48,911 bases of DNA from an uncultured Ruminococcus sp. GTDB lineage: Bacteria > Bacillota > Clostridia > Lachnospirales > Lachnospiraceae. The notes beneath the pieces are model-generated. The model worked only from the letters and a program-made list of their open reading frames with translations, made no database searches and had not been told where the DNA came from. Below are positions 34,552-42,351 of this stretch, piece by piece. A program made the position numbers and the translations under genes. The DNA lies in contig UQVC01000017.1 of assembly GCA_900544395.1 (NCBI GenBank), forward strand, positions 1 through 48,911, given 5' to 3'. Each line of letters starts with the position of its first letter. The first letter of the stretch is position 1.

Positions 34552-34971
34552 ATGCCAACATTTAACCAGTTAGTTAGAAAAGGACGTCAGACTTCTGAAA
34601 AGAAATCTACAGCACCGGCACTTCAGAAAGGATGGAACTCCCTTCAGAAGCGTGCAACTGATGTATCTGCACCACAGAAGAGAGGTGTTTGTACAGCAGT
34701 TAAGACAGCTACACCTAAGAAGCCTAACTCAGCTCTGAGAAAAATCGCCAGAGTTCGTCTTTCTAACGGAATCGAAGTAACAAGCTACATCCCAGGAGAA
34801 GGACACAACCTTCAGGAGCATAGCGTTGTTCTGATCCGTGGAGGAAGAGTTAAGGACCTGCCAGGTACAAGATACCACATCGTCAGAGGTACACTTGATA
34901 CAGCAGGTGTTGCTAAGAGAAGACAGGCTCGTTCTAAATACGGCGCTAAGAGACCAAAAGACGCTAAATAA
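34552..34971 (+). CDS. rpsL: Ribosomal protein S12
   Basis: S12 lies at the decoding centre of the 30S subunit and is the classic streptomycin-resistance locus. The 139-residue sequence shows the invariant blocks MPTFNQLVRKGR, TPKKPNSALRKIARVRL and GEGHNLQEHSVVLIRGGRVKDLPG. The lysine at the usual streptomycin site (in TPKKPNS) is the wild-type residue. A strong AGGAGG precedes the ATG. It is the first gene of the str operon. Identification is certain. Confidence 0.98.
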   Translation: MPTFNQLVRKGRQTSEKKSTAPALQKGWNSLQKRATDVSAPQKRGVCTAVKTATPKKPNSALRKIARVRLSNGIEVTSYIPGEGHNLQEHSVVLIRGGRVKDLPGTRYHIVRGTLDTAGVAKRRQARSKYGAKRPKDAK

Positions 34972-35012
34972 GAAACAGAGCGCTTAGCAAAGAAGTAACT
35001 AAATAGTTAAAT

Positions 35013-35196
35013 CGTATCACAAACAGAACTATGATTATCGTACCTTATTGGACGATACGTTCAATAAGTTAGGGCTGCGGATTTAGATACAATCCTCCCG
35101 CGGCCGCGACACATGAATTGTGATTCCATAGAAAGACACATGTGAGTACCGATGAATTAATCCCGGAAAGAATCCGGAAATCATGATTAAGGAGGG
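35013..35196 (+). other. Long structured rpsL-rpsG intergenic leader with pseudoknot potential
   Basis: The 232-base gap is unusually long for this operon. TATCGT (35036-35041) pairs with ACGATA (35052-35057), and CTTATTG (35044-35050) pairs with CAATAAG (35062-35068); the two helices interlock as an H-type pseudoknot. CGTATC (35013-35018) can compete for GATACG (35054-35059). Near the gene TTAATC (35157-35162) pairs with GATTAA (35185-35190), ending directly at the ribosome site GGAGGG. This may be a binding site for S7 or another regulator. Confidence 0.45.
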
Positions 35197-35203
35197 AAGG
35201 ACC

Positions 35204-35674
35204 GTGCCACGTAAAGGACATACTCAGAAAAGAGACGTATTAGCGGATCCAATATACAACAATAAAGTTGTTACCAAACTTATCAACAACATCATGTTAG
35301 ATGGTAAGAAAGGTGTAGCACAGAAGATTGTATACGGAGCATTTGAAAGAGTTGAAGCAAAAGCTGAAAAACCGGCGATCGAAGTATTCGAAGAGGCTAT
35401 GAACAACATCATGCCAGTACTTGAAGTAAAAGCAAGACGTATCGGTGGAGCTACTTATCAGGTGCCGATCGAAGTTAGAGCTGACAGAAGACAGGCTCTT
35501 GCACTTCGCTGGATCACATTGTACTCCCGTCAGAGAGGCGAGAAGACAATGGAAGAAAGATTAGCTAACGAAATCCTGGATGCTGCTAACAACACAGGAG
35601 CATCTGTAAAGAAAAAAGAAGATATGCACAAAATGGCAGAAGCAAACAAAGCGTTTGCTCACTACCGTTTCTAA
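35204..35674 (+). CDS. rpsG: Ribosomal protein S7
   Basis: S7 nucleates assembly of the 30S head and contacts tRNA in the E site. The 156-residue sequence shows MPRKGHTQKRDVLADPIYN, GGATYQVPIEVRADRRQALALRW and the C-terminal MHKMAEANKAFAHYRF. The start is a GTG at 35204 with GGAGGG upstream; an in-frame ATG at 35183 would add seven residues not present in the family and lies within the ribosome-site region. In other bacteria S7 represses its own operon by binding the rpsL-rpsG spacer; the structured spacer here fits that idea. Confidence 0.97.
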   Translation: MPRKGHTQKRDVLADPIYNNKVVTKLINNIMLDGKKGVAQKIVYGAFERVEAKAEKPAIEVFEEAMNNIMPVLEVKARRIGGATYQVPIEVRADRRQALALRWITLYSRQRGEKTMEERLANEILDAANNTGASVKKKEDMHKMAEANKAFAHYRF

Positions 35675-35773
35675 GAGCCAAAGCGGCAGCCGCAGATTGG
35701 CGGCTTAAGCGAATGGCATGTTCTCCGGGACTTTTTGTTTCGGGGAACTACAATATATTAGGAGGAAAAAACC

Positions 35774-37891
35774 TTGGCTGGAAGAGAATATCCATTAGAG
35801 AGAACCAGAAATATCGGTATTATGGCTCATATTGATGCAGGTAAAACTACAACAACAGAGCGTATTCTTTACTATACCGGTGTTAATCATAAGATTGGTA
35901 ATACTCATGAAGGTAATGCTACCATGGACTGGATGGAGCAGGAACAGGAAAGAGGTATTACAATTACTTCTGCGGCTACAACTTGCCACTGGACTCTGCA
36001 GGAAAACTGCAAACCAAAAGAGGGCGCTTTAGAGCACCGTATCAACATCATTGATACTCCGGGACACGTTGACTTTACAGTAGAAGTTGAGCGTTCCCTT
36101 CGTGTACTGGACGGCGCTGTCGGCGTTTTCTGTGCAAAGGGTGGTGTTGAGCCACAGTCTGAAAACGTATGGCGTCAGGCAGACACTTACAATGTACCAA
36201 GAATGGCATTCATCAACAAGATGGACATCTTAGGTGCAAACTTCTACGGAACAGTAGAACAGATCAAGACAAGACTTGGTAAAAATGCAATCTGCATTCA
36301 GCTTCCAATCGGAAAAGAAGATGAATTCAAAGGAATCATCGACCTTTTTGAAATGAAAGCATATATCTACAACGATGATAAAGGTGATGATATTTCTATC
36401 ATTGATATCCCGGAAGAGATGCAGGAAGATGCAGAACTGTATCATACAGAGCTGGTTGAAAAGATCTGTGAATTAGATGACGATCTGATGATGGCATATC
36501 TGGAAGGAGAAGAGCCTTCTGTAGACGAACTGAAAGCGGCACTGAGAAAAGCTACATGTACATGTGATGCGATTCCGGTTTGCTGTGGTACAGCTTACAG
36601 AAATAAAGGTGTTCAGAAACTTCTGGATGCAGTTATCGAATTCATGCCATCTCCATTAGACATCCCGGCTATCACAGGTGTGGATGAAGATGGAAACGAA
36701 GTAGAGAGACATTCTTCAGACGACGAACCATTCTCTGCTCTCGTATTCAAGATTATGACAGACCCATTCGTTGGAAAACTGGCATACTTCAGAGTGTACT
36801 CAGGAACAATGAACTCAGGTTCTTATGTTCTGAATGCAACAAAAGAGAAAAAAGAGCGTGTTGGACGTATCCTTCAGATGCATGCCAACAAGCGTGAAGA
36901 ACTTGATAAAGTTTATTCAGGAGATATCGCAGCTGCAATCGGATTTAAATACTCTACAACTGGAGATACAATCTGTGACGAGCAGCATCCGGTTATCTTA
37001 GAGTCCATGGAATTCCCAGAGCCAGTTATCGAGCTCGCGATCGAGCCTAAGACAAAAGCTTCTCAGGGTAAACTTGGAGAATCTCTTGCAAAACTTGCAG
37101 AAGAAGATCCGACATTCCGTGCGCATACAAATCAGGAAACTGGTCAGACAATCATTGCTGGTATGGGTGAGCTTCACCTTGAGATCATCGTAGACAGACT
37201 TCTGCGTGAATTCAAAGTAGAAGCAAACGTAGGTGCTCCACAGGTTGCTTACAAAGAATCCATCACAAAAGCAGTGGATATCGACAGCAAATATGCAAAA
37301 CAGTCTGGTGGACGTGGACAGTACGGACACTGTAAAGTTAAATTCGAGCCAATGGATGTCAACGGTGAGGAAGTATACAAATTTGAATCTACTGTTGTCG
37401 GTGGTGCAATTCCGAAAGAATACATCCCAGCAGTTGGCGAAGGTATCGAAGAGGCAATGAAATCTGGTATCCTTGGAGGATTCCCGGTTGTCGGTGTACA
37501 CGCAAATGTATACGATGGTTCTTACCATGAAGTCGATTCCAATGAAATGGCATTCCACATTGCCGGATCTCTGGCATTCAAGGATGCTATGAAACAGGCT
37601 TCTCCTGTACTTCTTGAGCCAATCATGAAGGTAGAGGTAACAATGCCTGAGGAATACATGGGAGATATCATTGGAGATATCAACTCCCGTCGTGGACGTA
37701 TTGAAGGTATGGATGACCTTGGTGGTGGTAAGATCGTTCGTGCATTCGTTCCATTGTCCGAAATGTTTGGATATTCTACAGACCTTCGTTCCAGAACACA
37801 GGGACGTGGTAACTACTCTATGTTCTTCGAGAGCTATGAGCAGGTACCGAAGTCTGTACAGGAAAAAGTATTATCCAATAAAAATGCGTAA
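35774..37891 (+). CDS. fusA: Elongation factor G
   Basis: EF-G is the GTPase that drives translocation on the ribosome. The 705-residue protein has the P-loop AHIDAGKTTTTERI near residue 20, the switch block EQERGITITSAAT, DTPGHVDFT, and NKMD for guanine recognition, followed by domains II to V of normal length. The start codon is TTG at 35774, with AGGAGG eight bases upstream and the family N-terminus MAGREYPLE directly after it. A TTG start in such a highly expressed gene is unusual. The 99-base spacer after rpsG contains the small hairpin AGCCGC/GCGGCT (35688-35705). Confidence 0.97.
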   Translation: MAGREYPLERTRNIGIMAHIDAGKTTTTERILYYTGVNHKIGNTHEGNATMDWMEQEQERGITITSAATTCHWTLQENCKPKEGALEHRINIIDTPGHVDFTVEVERSLRVLDGAVGVFCAKGGVEPQSENVWRQADTYNVPRMAFINKMDILGANFYGTVEQIKTRLGKNAICIQLPIGKEDEFKGIIDLFEMKAYIYNDDKGDDISIIDIPEEMQEDAELYHTELVEKICELDDDLMMAYLEGEEPSVDELKAALRKATCTCDAIPVCCGTAYRNKGVQKLLDAVIEFMPSPLDIPAITGVDEDGNEVERHSSDDEPFSALVFKIMTDPFVGKLAYFRVYSGTMNSGSYVLNATKEKKERVGRILQMHANKREELDKVYSGDIAAAIGFKYSTTGDTICDEQHPVILESMEFPEPVIELAIEPKTKASQGKLGESLAKLAEEDPTFRAHTNQETGQTIIAGMGELHLEIIVDRLLREFKVEANVGAPQVAYKESITKAVDIDSKYAKQSGGRGQYGHCKVKFEPMDVNGEEVYKFESTVVGGAIPKEYIPAVGEGIEEAMKSGILGGFPVVGVHANVYDGSYHEVDSNEMAFHIAGSLAFKDAMKQASPVLLEPIMKVEVTMPEEYMGDIIGDINSRRGRIEGMDDLGGGKIVRAFVPLSEMFGYSTDLRSRTQGRGNYSMFFESYEQVPKSVQEKVLSNKNA

Positions 37892-38009
37892 AAATCGCAA
37901 AAATGCTTGCTATTCGGCTGATTTTGAAATATAATCAGAATTAGCCGATTTAAAAGCGAAACCAATAAAATTGCCGTTTCAGGCGACAGATTTAAGGAGG
38001 ATATTCAAA

Positions 38010-39203
38010 ATGGCTAAAGCTAAATTTGAAAGAACAAAACCACATGCTAATATTGGTACTATCGGTCACGTTGACCATGGTAAAACAACATTAACAGCTG
38101 CTATTACAAAAACTCTTTCTGTAAGAGTAGAAGGAAACGCAGCAGTTGATTTCGAAAACATCGACAAAGCTCCAGAAGAGAGAGAGCGTGGAATCACAAT
38201 CTCTACAGCTCACGTTGAGTACGAAACAGAGAAACGTCACTATGCACACGTTGACTGCCCAGGACATGCTGACTATGTAAAGAACATGATCACAGGTGCT
38301 GCTCAGATGGACGGAGCTATCCTTGTTGTAGCTGCTACTGACGGAGTTATGGCTCAGACAAAAGAGCACATCCTTCTGTCTCGTCAGGTAGGTGTACCGT
38401 ACATCGTAGTATTCATGAACAAATGTGACATGGTAGACGATGAAGAACTTCTTGAATTAGTAGAAATGGAAATCCGTGAACTCCTGAACGAGTACGAATT
38501 CCCAGGAGATGACACTCCAGTTATCCAGGGATCTGCTCTGAAAGCTCTTGAAGATCCAAACGGAGAGTGGGGAGATAAGATCATGGAACTTATGGACGCT
38601 GTTGATGAGTGGATTCCAGACCCACAGCGTGACACTGACAAACCATTCCTGATGCCAGTAGAGGACGTATTCTCTATCACAGGACGTGGTACAGTTGCTA
38701 CAGGTAGAGTTGAGCGTGGTGTTCTTCACGTATCTGACGAAGTTGAAATCGTTGGTATCCACGAAGACGTTAAGAAAACAGTTGTTACAGGAATCGAAAT
38801 GTTCCGTAAACTTCTTGACGAAGCACAGGCTGGAGACAACATCGGAGCTCTGCTTCGTGGTATTCAGAGAACAGAAATCGAAAGAGGACAGGTTCTCATC
38901 AAACCAGGCAGCGTAACATGCCACAAAAAATTCACAGCTCAGGTTTACGTTCTGACAAAAGATGAAGGTGGACGTCATACACCATTCTTCAACAACTACA
39001 GACCACAGTTCTACTTCAGAACAACTGACGTAACAGGTGTTTGCGAGCTTCCAGAAGGAACAGAAATGTGCATGCCTGGAGATCACGTAACAATGACAGT
39101 TGAACTGATTCACCCAGTAGCTATGGAAGAGGGTCTTGGATTCGCTATCCGTGAAGGTGGACGTACAGTAGGATCTGGAAAGGTTGCTACAATCATCGAG
39201 TAA
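38010..39203 (+). CDS. tuf: Elongation factor Tu
   Basis: EF-Tu delivers aminoacyl-tRNA to the ribosome. The 397-residue protein has GHVDHGKTTLTAAI, ERERGITISTAHVEYET, DCPGHADY and NKCD in domain I, then the beta-barrel domains II and III, ending in GSGKVATIIE. The ATG at 38010 follows AAGGAGG; the in-frame ATG 13 codons upstream is not used. Codon use is more biased than in the surrounding genes, as expected for very high expression. It is the last gene of the str operon and is followed by a terminator. Confidence 0.98.
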   Translation: MAKAKFERTKPHANIGTIGHVDHGKTTLTAAITKTLSVRVEGNAAVDFENIDKAPEERERGITISTAHVEYETEKRHYAHVDCPGHADYVKNMITGAAQMDGAILVVAATDGVMAQTKEHILLSRQVGVPYIVVFMNKCDMVDDEELLELVEMEIRELLNEYEFPGDDTPVIQGSALKALEDPNGEWGDKIMELMDAVDEWIPDPQRDTDKPFLMPVEDVFSITGRGTVATGRVERGVLHVSDEVEIVGIHEDVKKTVVTGIEMFRKLLDEAQAGDNIGALLRGIQRTEIERGQVLIKPGSVTCHKKFTAQVYVLTKDEGGRHTPFFNNYRPQFYFRTTDVTGVCELPEGTEMCMPGDHVTMTVELIHPVAMEEGLGFAIREGGRTVGSGKVATIIE

Positions 39204-39259
39204 TACAATCTGAATATAGATTTGTTATCGCAAGATGACATTATGTTCAAATATAAGAT

Positions 39260-39289
39260 ACCCGTGGAACTTCGGTTCTACGGGTTTTT
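39260..39289 (+). terminator. Terminator of the str operon after tuf
   Basis: CCCGTGGAAC (39261-39270) pairs with GTTCTACGGG (39275-39284) across a stable TTCG tetraloop, with one G-T pair, followed by a T run. Confidence 0.92.
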
Positions 39290-39340
39290 CTGTTGCCTGG
39301 AAATATATAAAAGAGCGGAAAAGAATAACGAACAGTATAG

Positions 39341-39377
39341 AAAAACGGTTGCCGGGAGAGTGTCCTGACAACCGTTT
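39341..39377 (-). terminator. Terminator of the xre/HEPN-like operon
   Basis: AAACGGTTG (39343-39351) pairs with CAACCGTTT (39369-39377) with further inner pairing. On the minus strand the stem is followed by a T run, placing it 50 bases beyond the HEPN-like gene. Confidence 0.75.
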
Positions 39378-39427
39378 GTGATAACAGAATGATAACAAAA
39401 TTGTGGAATCTGTAATTAATAAAGTAT

Positions 39428-39961
39428 TTATTCCAGGGACTTTGCTAATATATTTAGCATACGTGAAAATGTAAGTAGAAAATTACACTGTAAACCATGT
39501 GATTTCCCAGGAATCATTTCAAATGAATAACGTTCATAAGCAAAAGTGTTTTCGCTTTTTTTTAAATCGCTAATAAACATTTCATTAGTGTAATCTGATT
39601 CAGAATTACTTTTCATAGCGTTTATTGTTAGGTCCGAAATAATCTTTTTTGAATCATCGGACAATTTGTTAAAGAGATCTTTATATAGTTTATGACCACT
39701 AACAATTTTTCCATGATCATTTTCATAAAAGAGTTTTAGAATTATTTCACAGGAAAATGACAGATTAACAAATGCAGGGCACAAACGCCAGATGTCCTCT
39801 TGAGAAGGTGTTTGTGTTTGGAGTTTGGGGAGCAGTGATTGATATAAATTATTTCCAATACTGTAATATGTTTCTGCTAAAACCTTAGCTTCATCATGGC
39901 TATAGAATTCTGTACCTTGTGTATAGTGTGGAACTATTCCTCCGGCTGGATAAGATGTCAT
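39428..39961 (-). CDS. Hypothetical HEPN-like protein
   Basis: I do not recognise a named family for this 177-residue protein. Its middle part (LSFSCEIILKLFYENDHGKIVSGHKLYKDLFNKL, given here as a pattern S..CE..LK......GH.L..LF..L) resembles HEPN helical-bundle proteins, and FAYERYSFE near the C-terminus resembles another conserved part of such proteins. The nuclease motif R-x(4-6)-H of active HEPN ribonucleases is not clearly present. It lies 13 bases downstream of the Xre regulator on the same strand, with AAGGAAG as ribosome site, so it is cargo under the repressor of the element. A toxin or defence role is possible but unproven. Confidence 0.5.
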   Translation of the reverse strand: MTSYPAGGIVPHYTQGTEFYSHDEAKVLAETYYSIGNNLYQSLLPKLQTQTPSQEDIWRLCPAFVNLSFSCEIILKLFYENDHGKIVSGHKLYKDLFNKLSDDSKKIISDLTINAMKSNSESDYTNEMFISDLKKSENTFAYERYSFEMIPGKSHGLQCNFLLTFSRMLNILAKSLE

Positions 39962-39974
39962 AGAATAAGCTTCC

Positions 39975-40508
39975 TTATGTCAAATCATATGTCTTGATGT
40001 CATTACCTTTAGTGCCCTTCTTAACGATAGTATGGCAACCTATCGTAGTTCCCATAGCACGCAGTTTCCATTCTTCCTGGGTAGCGTTCAGCTTATCCAG
40101 TTCTTCCTGTCTTTTATCTTCATCTTCAATAGCTAATATCTCAGCTTTTTCCTTTTCATAGACATTTTTAAATTGACACCATTTCCTGAAAAAGTCCTGC
40201 ATTGTAGGATTATCGAACGTCAGTGAAATCTTCTGATCAGGCATCTCAGCAAGTGAGAGGTTCACTGAATCATCAATAGAAAACAGCAGGGAGAGCACAT
40301 CTCCGACTGTTTCAATATTAAAATCCAGAAAAACACTAACATTTAATCCCAGTGCAGTTGCTATCTTTTCTAACTGATCCGGTTTTGGATTCCGAATTCC
40401 CAGTTCATATTTTCTGATCGTTCCTACGTTAATGCCGGACAGCTCGGCTAATTGTATCTGACTGTATCCTCTAAATTCCCGGAATGCCCGGATTTTTTTA
40501 CCAATCAT
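39975..40508 (-). CDS. Xre-family repressor of the element
   Basis: This 177-residue protein has an N-terminal lambda-repressor-type helix-turn-helix (MIGKKIRAFREFRGYSQIQLAELSG, then TIRKYELGIRNPKPDQLEKIA). The C-terminal two thirds form a separate domain with a charged helix (EKEKAEILAIEDEDKRQEELDKL), not a LexA-type peptidase, so release is probably not by RecA-driven self-cleavage. It is divergent from the excisionase and integrase genes, and three near-identical operators lie in between. It should hold the element quiet and also control the HEPN-like gene behind it. Confidence 0.9.
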   Translation of the reverse strand: MIGKKIRAFREFRGYSQIQLAELSGINVGTIRKYELGIRNPKPDQLEKIATALGLNVSVFLDFNIETVGDVLSLLFSIDDSVNLSLAEMPDQKISLTFDNPTMQDFFRKWCQFKNVYEKEKAEILAIEDEDKRQEELDKLNATQEEWKLRAMGTTIGCHTIVKKGTKGNDIKTYDLT

Positions 40509-40544
40509 AATGCTGCCTCCTTAATAATATTTGTGCTTCTATTC

Positions 40545-40560
40545 TAGCACAAAAGTGAAT
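40545..40560. promoter_or_regulatory. Operator O1 of the element switch
   Basis: TAGCACAAAAGTGAAT is an imperfect copy of the dyad CAC-AAAA-GTG. On the minus strand it overlaps the probable xre promoter (TTTTGT, 17 bases, TAGAAT), so binding here would give autoregulation. Confidence 0.7.
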
Positions 40561-40642
40561 GATACAAAAGAGTGAGATTTAACAAATTGTTGATACGAAA
40601 GCGATAGGTATGGAATGGAAAAAATAAATTCGCAAATGTTTA

Positions 40643-40671
40643 TTGACAAATTCACAAAAGTGAATTATTAT
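40643..40671 (+). promoter_or_regulatory. Excisionase/integrase promoter with operator O2 filling the spacer
   Basis: TTGACA (40643-40648) and TATTAT (40666-40671) are 17 bases apart. The perfect dyad ATTCACAAAAGTGAAT (40650-40665) fills the spacer, so a bound repressor must exclude RNA polymerase. Confidence 0.85.
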
Positions 40672-40688
40672 AAGAGAACAACGAAAGA

Positions 40689-40702
40689 GTCACAAAAGTG
40701 AC
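40689..40702. promoter_or_regulatory. Operator O3 of the element switch
   Basis: GTCACAAAAGTGAC is a perfect dyad with the same CAC-AAAA-GTG core, 38 bases centre-to-centre downstream of O2 and just before the ribosome site of the excisionase-like gene. Confidence 0.75.
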
Positions 40703-40718
40703 TGGAAAGGAGGACGCT

Positions 40719-40910
40719 ATGAGAACTAATTATATGATGACTGTTGATGATGTCATGGAAGAATTAGGAGTGAAACGCAGTAAAGCATATTCTATTCTGA
40801 AACAGCTCAATGATGAACTGGCAAAGGAAGGATATGTAGCAGTTCGTGGAAAGATTCCACGTCCCTACTGGGAAACAAAATTTTATGGATGCTCTCAGAG
40901 AGCAGTATGA
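40719..40910 (+). CDS. Excisionase-like small DNA-binding protein
   Basis: This 63-residue protein has a predicted helix-turn-helix (MTVDDVMEELGVKRSKAYSIL) followed by a short wing with KIPRPYWETKFYG. Its size, place and orientation directly before the integrase are those of excisionases of Gram-positive elements, which direct the integrase towards excision. The start at 40719 follows AAAGGAGG; an upstream GTG in frame overlaps operator O3 and is unlikely. The integrase begins 14 bases after its stop, so they are cotranscribed from the O2-controlled promoter. Confidence 0.75.
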   Translation: MRTNYMMTVDDVMEELGVKRSKAYSILKQLNDELAKEGYVAVRGKIPRPYWETKFYGCSQRAV

Positions 40911-40923
40911 AGGAGGTTTTAAG

Positions 40924-41976
40924 ATGTCAGCTTACAAGGACAAAACACAGGGAACCTGGTATGTGAGCTTCCGCTATATTGACTGGACAGGTAAGAAAAC
41001 GCAGAAGCTGAAAAGAGGGTTCAAGACAAAGAAAGAAGCATTGAATTATGAAAAGGAATTCATAAGAAAGACTGCAGCGGATATGAAAATGGAGATGAAC
41101 AGTTTTATTCAAGTCTATTTTGAAGATAAAAAGAATGAACTGAAAGAAAATTCAATCCGTAACAAGCAGCACATGATGAACAAGCACATTGTTCCGTATT
41201 TTGGAACAAGAAAAATGAATGAGATCACACCGGCAGAGATTATCCAGTGGCAGAACACCATTCAGGAAAAAGGTTACAGCAAGACTTATGAGCGTATGAT
41301 TCAGAATCAGTTAAATGCACTGTTTAATCATGCACAGAAAATTTACAATCTGAAGGAAAATCCATGTAAGAAAGTAAAAAAGATGGGGAAATCGGATGCT
41401 AATAAGCTGGAATTTTGGACGAAAGCAGAATATGACAGCTTTATTGCCGGGATTGAGCCAGAGAGTGAGGATTATCTGATATTTGAAATCCTGTTCTGGA
41501 CAGGAATCAGGGAAGGAGAACTTCTGGCATTGAGTCTTTCAGACTTTGATATGAGTGGTAATCTTTTGCATATCAATAAGACTTATAACCGGATCAGGAA
41601 AAGAGATGTGATTGATACTCCAAAAACAGAAAATTCAGTCCGTACCATTGATATTCCTAATTTTCTTAAAGAAGAGGTGCAGGAGTATGCGAAGAAGCAT
41701 TATGGATTTCCGGAAAATCAGCGGTTATTTCCGATTGTGGCGAGAACACTGCAGAAACGGCTCAAGAAGTATGAAGCATTGACCGGTGTAAAACCAATCA
41801 GAGTGCATGATATCCGTCACAGCCATGTAGCATATCTGATTCATCAGGGTGTAGAGCCACTGATCATCAAGGAAAGACTGGGGCACAAAGATATTCAGAT
41901 GACATTAAACACTTATGGTCATCTGTATCCGTCACAGCAAAAAAAGGTAGCTGAGATGTTGGACAACAAACGTTAA
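40924..41976 (+). CDS. int: Tyrosine-type site-specific integrase
   Basis: This 350-residue tyrosine recombinase inserts and excises the element. An N-terminal arm-binding domain (about 1-55) and a core-binding SAM-like domain (60-150) precede the catalytic domain. The catalytic residues are all present: R196 (TGIREGEL), H295 and R298 (HDIRHSH), H321 (LGHKD) and the nucleophile Y331 (NTYGHL). The start at 40924 has GAAGGAGG upstream. In many related elements the integrase lies at one end next to the attachment site; here it is about 1 kb inside, behind the repressor operon. Confidence 0.95.
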   Translation: MSAYKDKTQGTWYVSFRYIDWTGKKTQKLKRGFKTKKEALNYEKEFIRKTAADMKMEMNSFIQVYFEDKKNELKENSIRNKQHMMNKHIVPYFGTRKMNEITPAEIIQWQNTIQEKGYSKTYERMIQNQLNALFNHAQKIYNLKENPCKKVKKMGKSDANKLEFWTKAEYDSFIAGIEPESEDYLIFEILFWTGIREGELLALSLSDFDMSGNLLHINKTYNRIRKRDVIDTPKTENSVRTIDIPNFLKEEVQEYAKKHYGFPENQRLFPIVARTLQKRLKKYEALTGVKPIRVHDIRHSHVAYLIHQGVEPLIIKERLGHKDIQMTLNTYGHLYPSQQKKVAEMLDNKR

Positions 41977-41994
41977 ATATGGAGGAAAAGACAC

Positions 41995-42165
41995 ATGAAA
42001 ACAAAGAAAGTAGTCAGAAAAATATTTGATACCCTCAATTATAGTAAGAAGCTGAAGATAAGTTCCATTTTACCGGATCGAGATTCGGATTATGCGATTC
42101 TTCTTGAATTAGAGGATGGAAGCAAATTTGAAATTATCATTATCCCAACAAGGAGATTCGTATAA
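41995..42165 (+). CDS. Small hypothetical protein of the element (56 aa)
   Basis: An open frame of 56 codons starts at an ATG 10 bases behind GGAGG and reads MKTKKVVRKIFDTLNYSKKL and on to a basic end PTRRFV. The ribosome site and coding-like composition (charged, alternating pattern) suggest a real small gene. I do not recognise the family. Confidence 0.55.
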   Translation: MKTKKVVRKIFDTLNYSKKLKISSILPDRDSDYAILLELEDGSKFEIIIIPTRRFV

Positions 42166-42176
42166 GGAGTGGAACT

Positions 42177-42251
42177 ATGGCTACTAACAGACAAAAAGAA
42201 AAAGCCCAGACAAAATATCTGAGCAAGTTCTCTGATAATCAGATTCACTGA
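42177..42251 (+). pseudogene. Possible remnant of a small ribbon-helix-helix-type protein
   Basis: A 24-codon frame reads MATNRQKEKAQTKYLSKFSD and ends soon after in NQIH and TGA. Its opening resembles the start of small Arc-like proteins found in such elements (…KYLSKF…), which normally continue for 50-60 residues. A ribosome site, AAGGAG, lies before it. It may be a truncated copy or a chance short frame. Confidence 0.35.
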
Positions 42252-42351
42252 TATATCATCTTGGCAGATTCAGTATATCACGAATTGAACGATACAACAA
42301 TTCCCGAATATCTGTTCATCAGAGACTTGCCCGGAGGGGCAGGAGGTAGAA
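42252..42351 (+). other. Spacer before the primase with hairpin next to the ribosome site
   Basis: No gene is visible. TGCCC (42328-42332) pairs with GGGCA (42337-42341) around GGAG, ending directly at the AGGAGG-type ribosome site of the primase gene. Confidence 0.4.

Noticed and set aside
35099..35108. GC palindrome CGCGGCCGCG in the rpsL-rpsG spacer
   Set aside because: It stands out by composition, but it has no loop for a hairpin and no promoter or protein-site context that I can support.
39290..39427. An attachment-site repeat at the left end of the element
   Set aside because: Short repeats such as GATAACA are present near 39380-39400, but without the right end no duplicated core can be shown.
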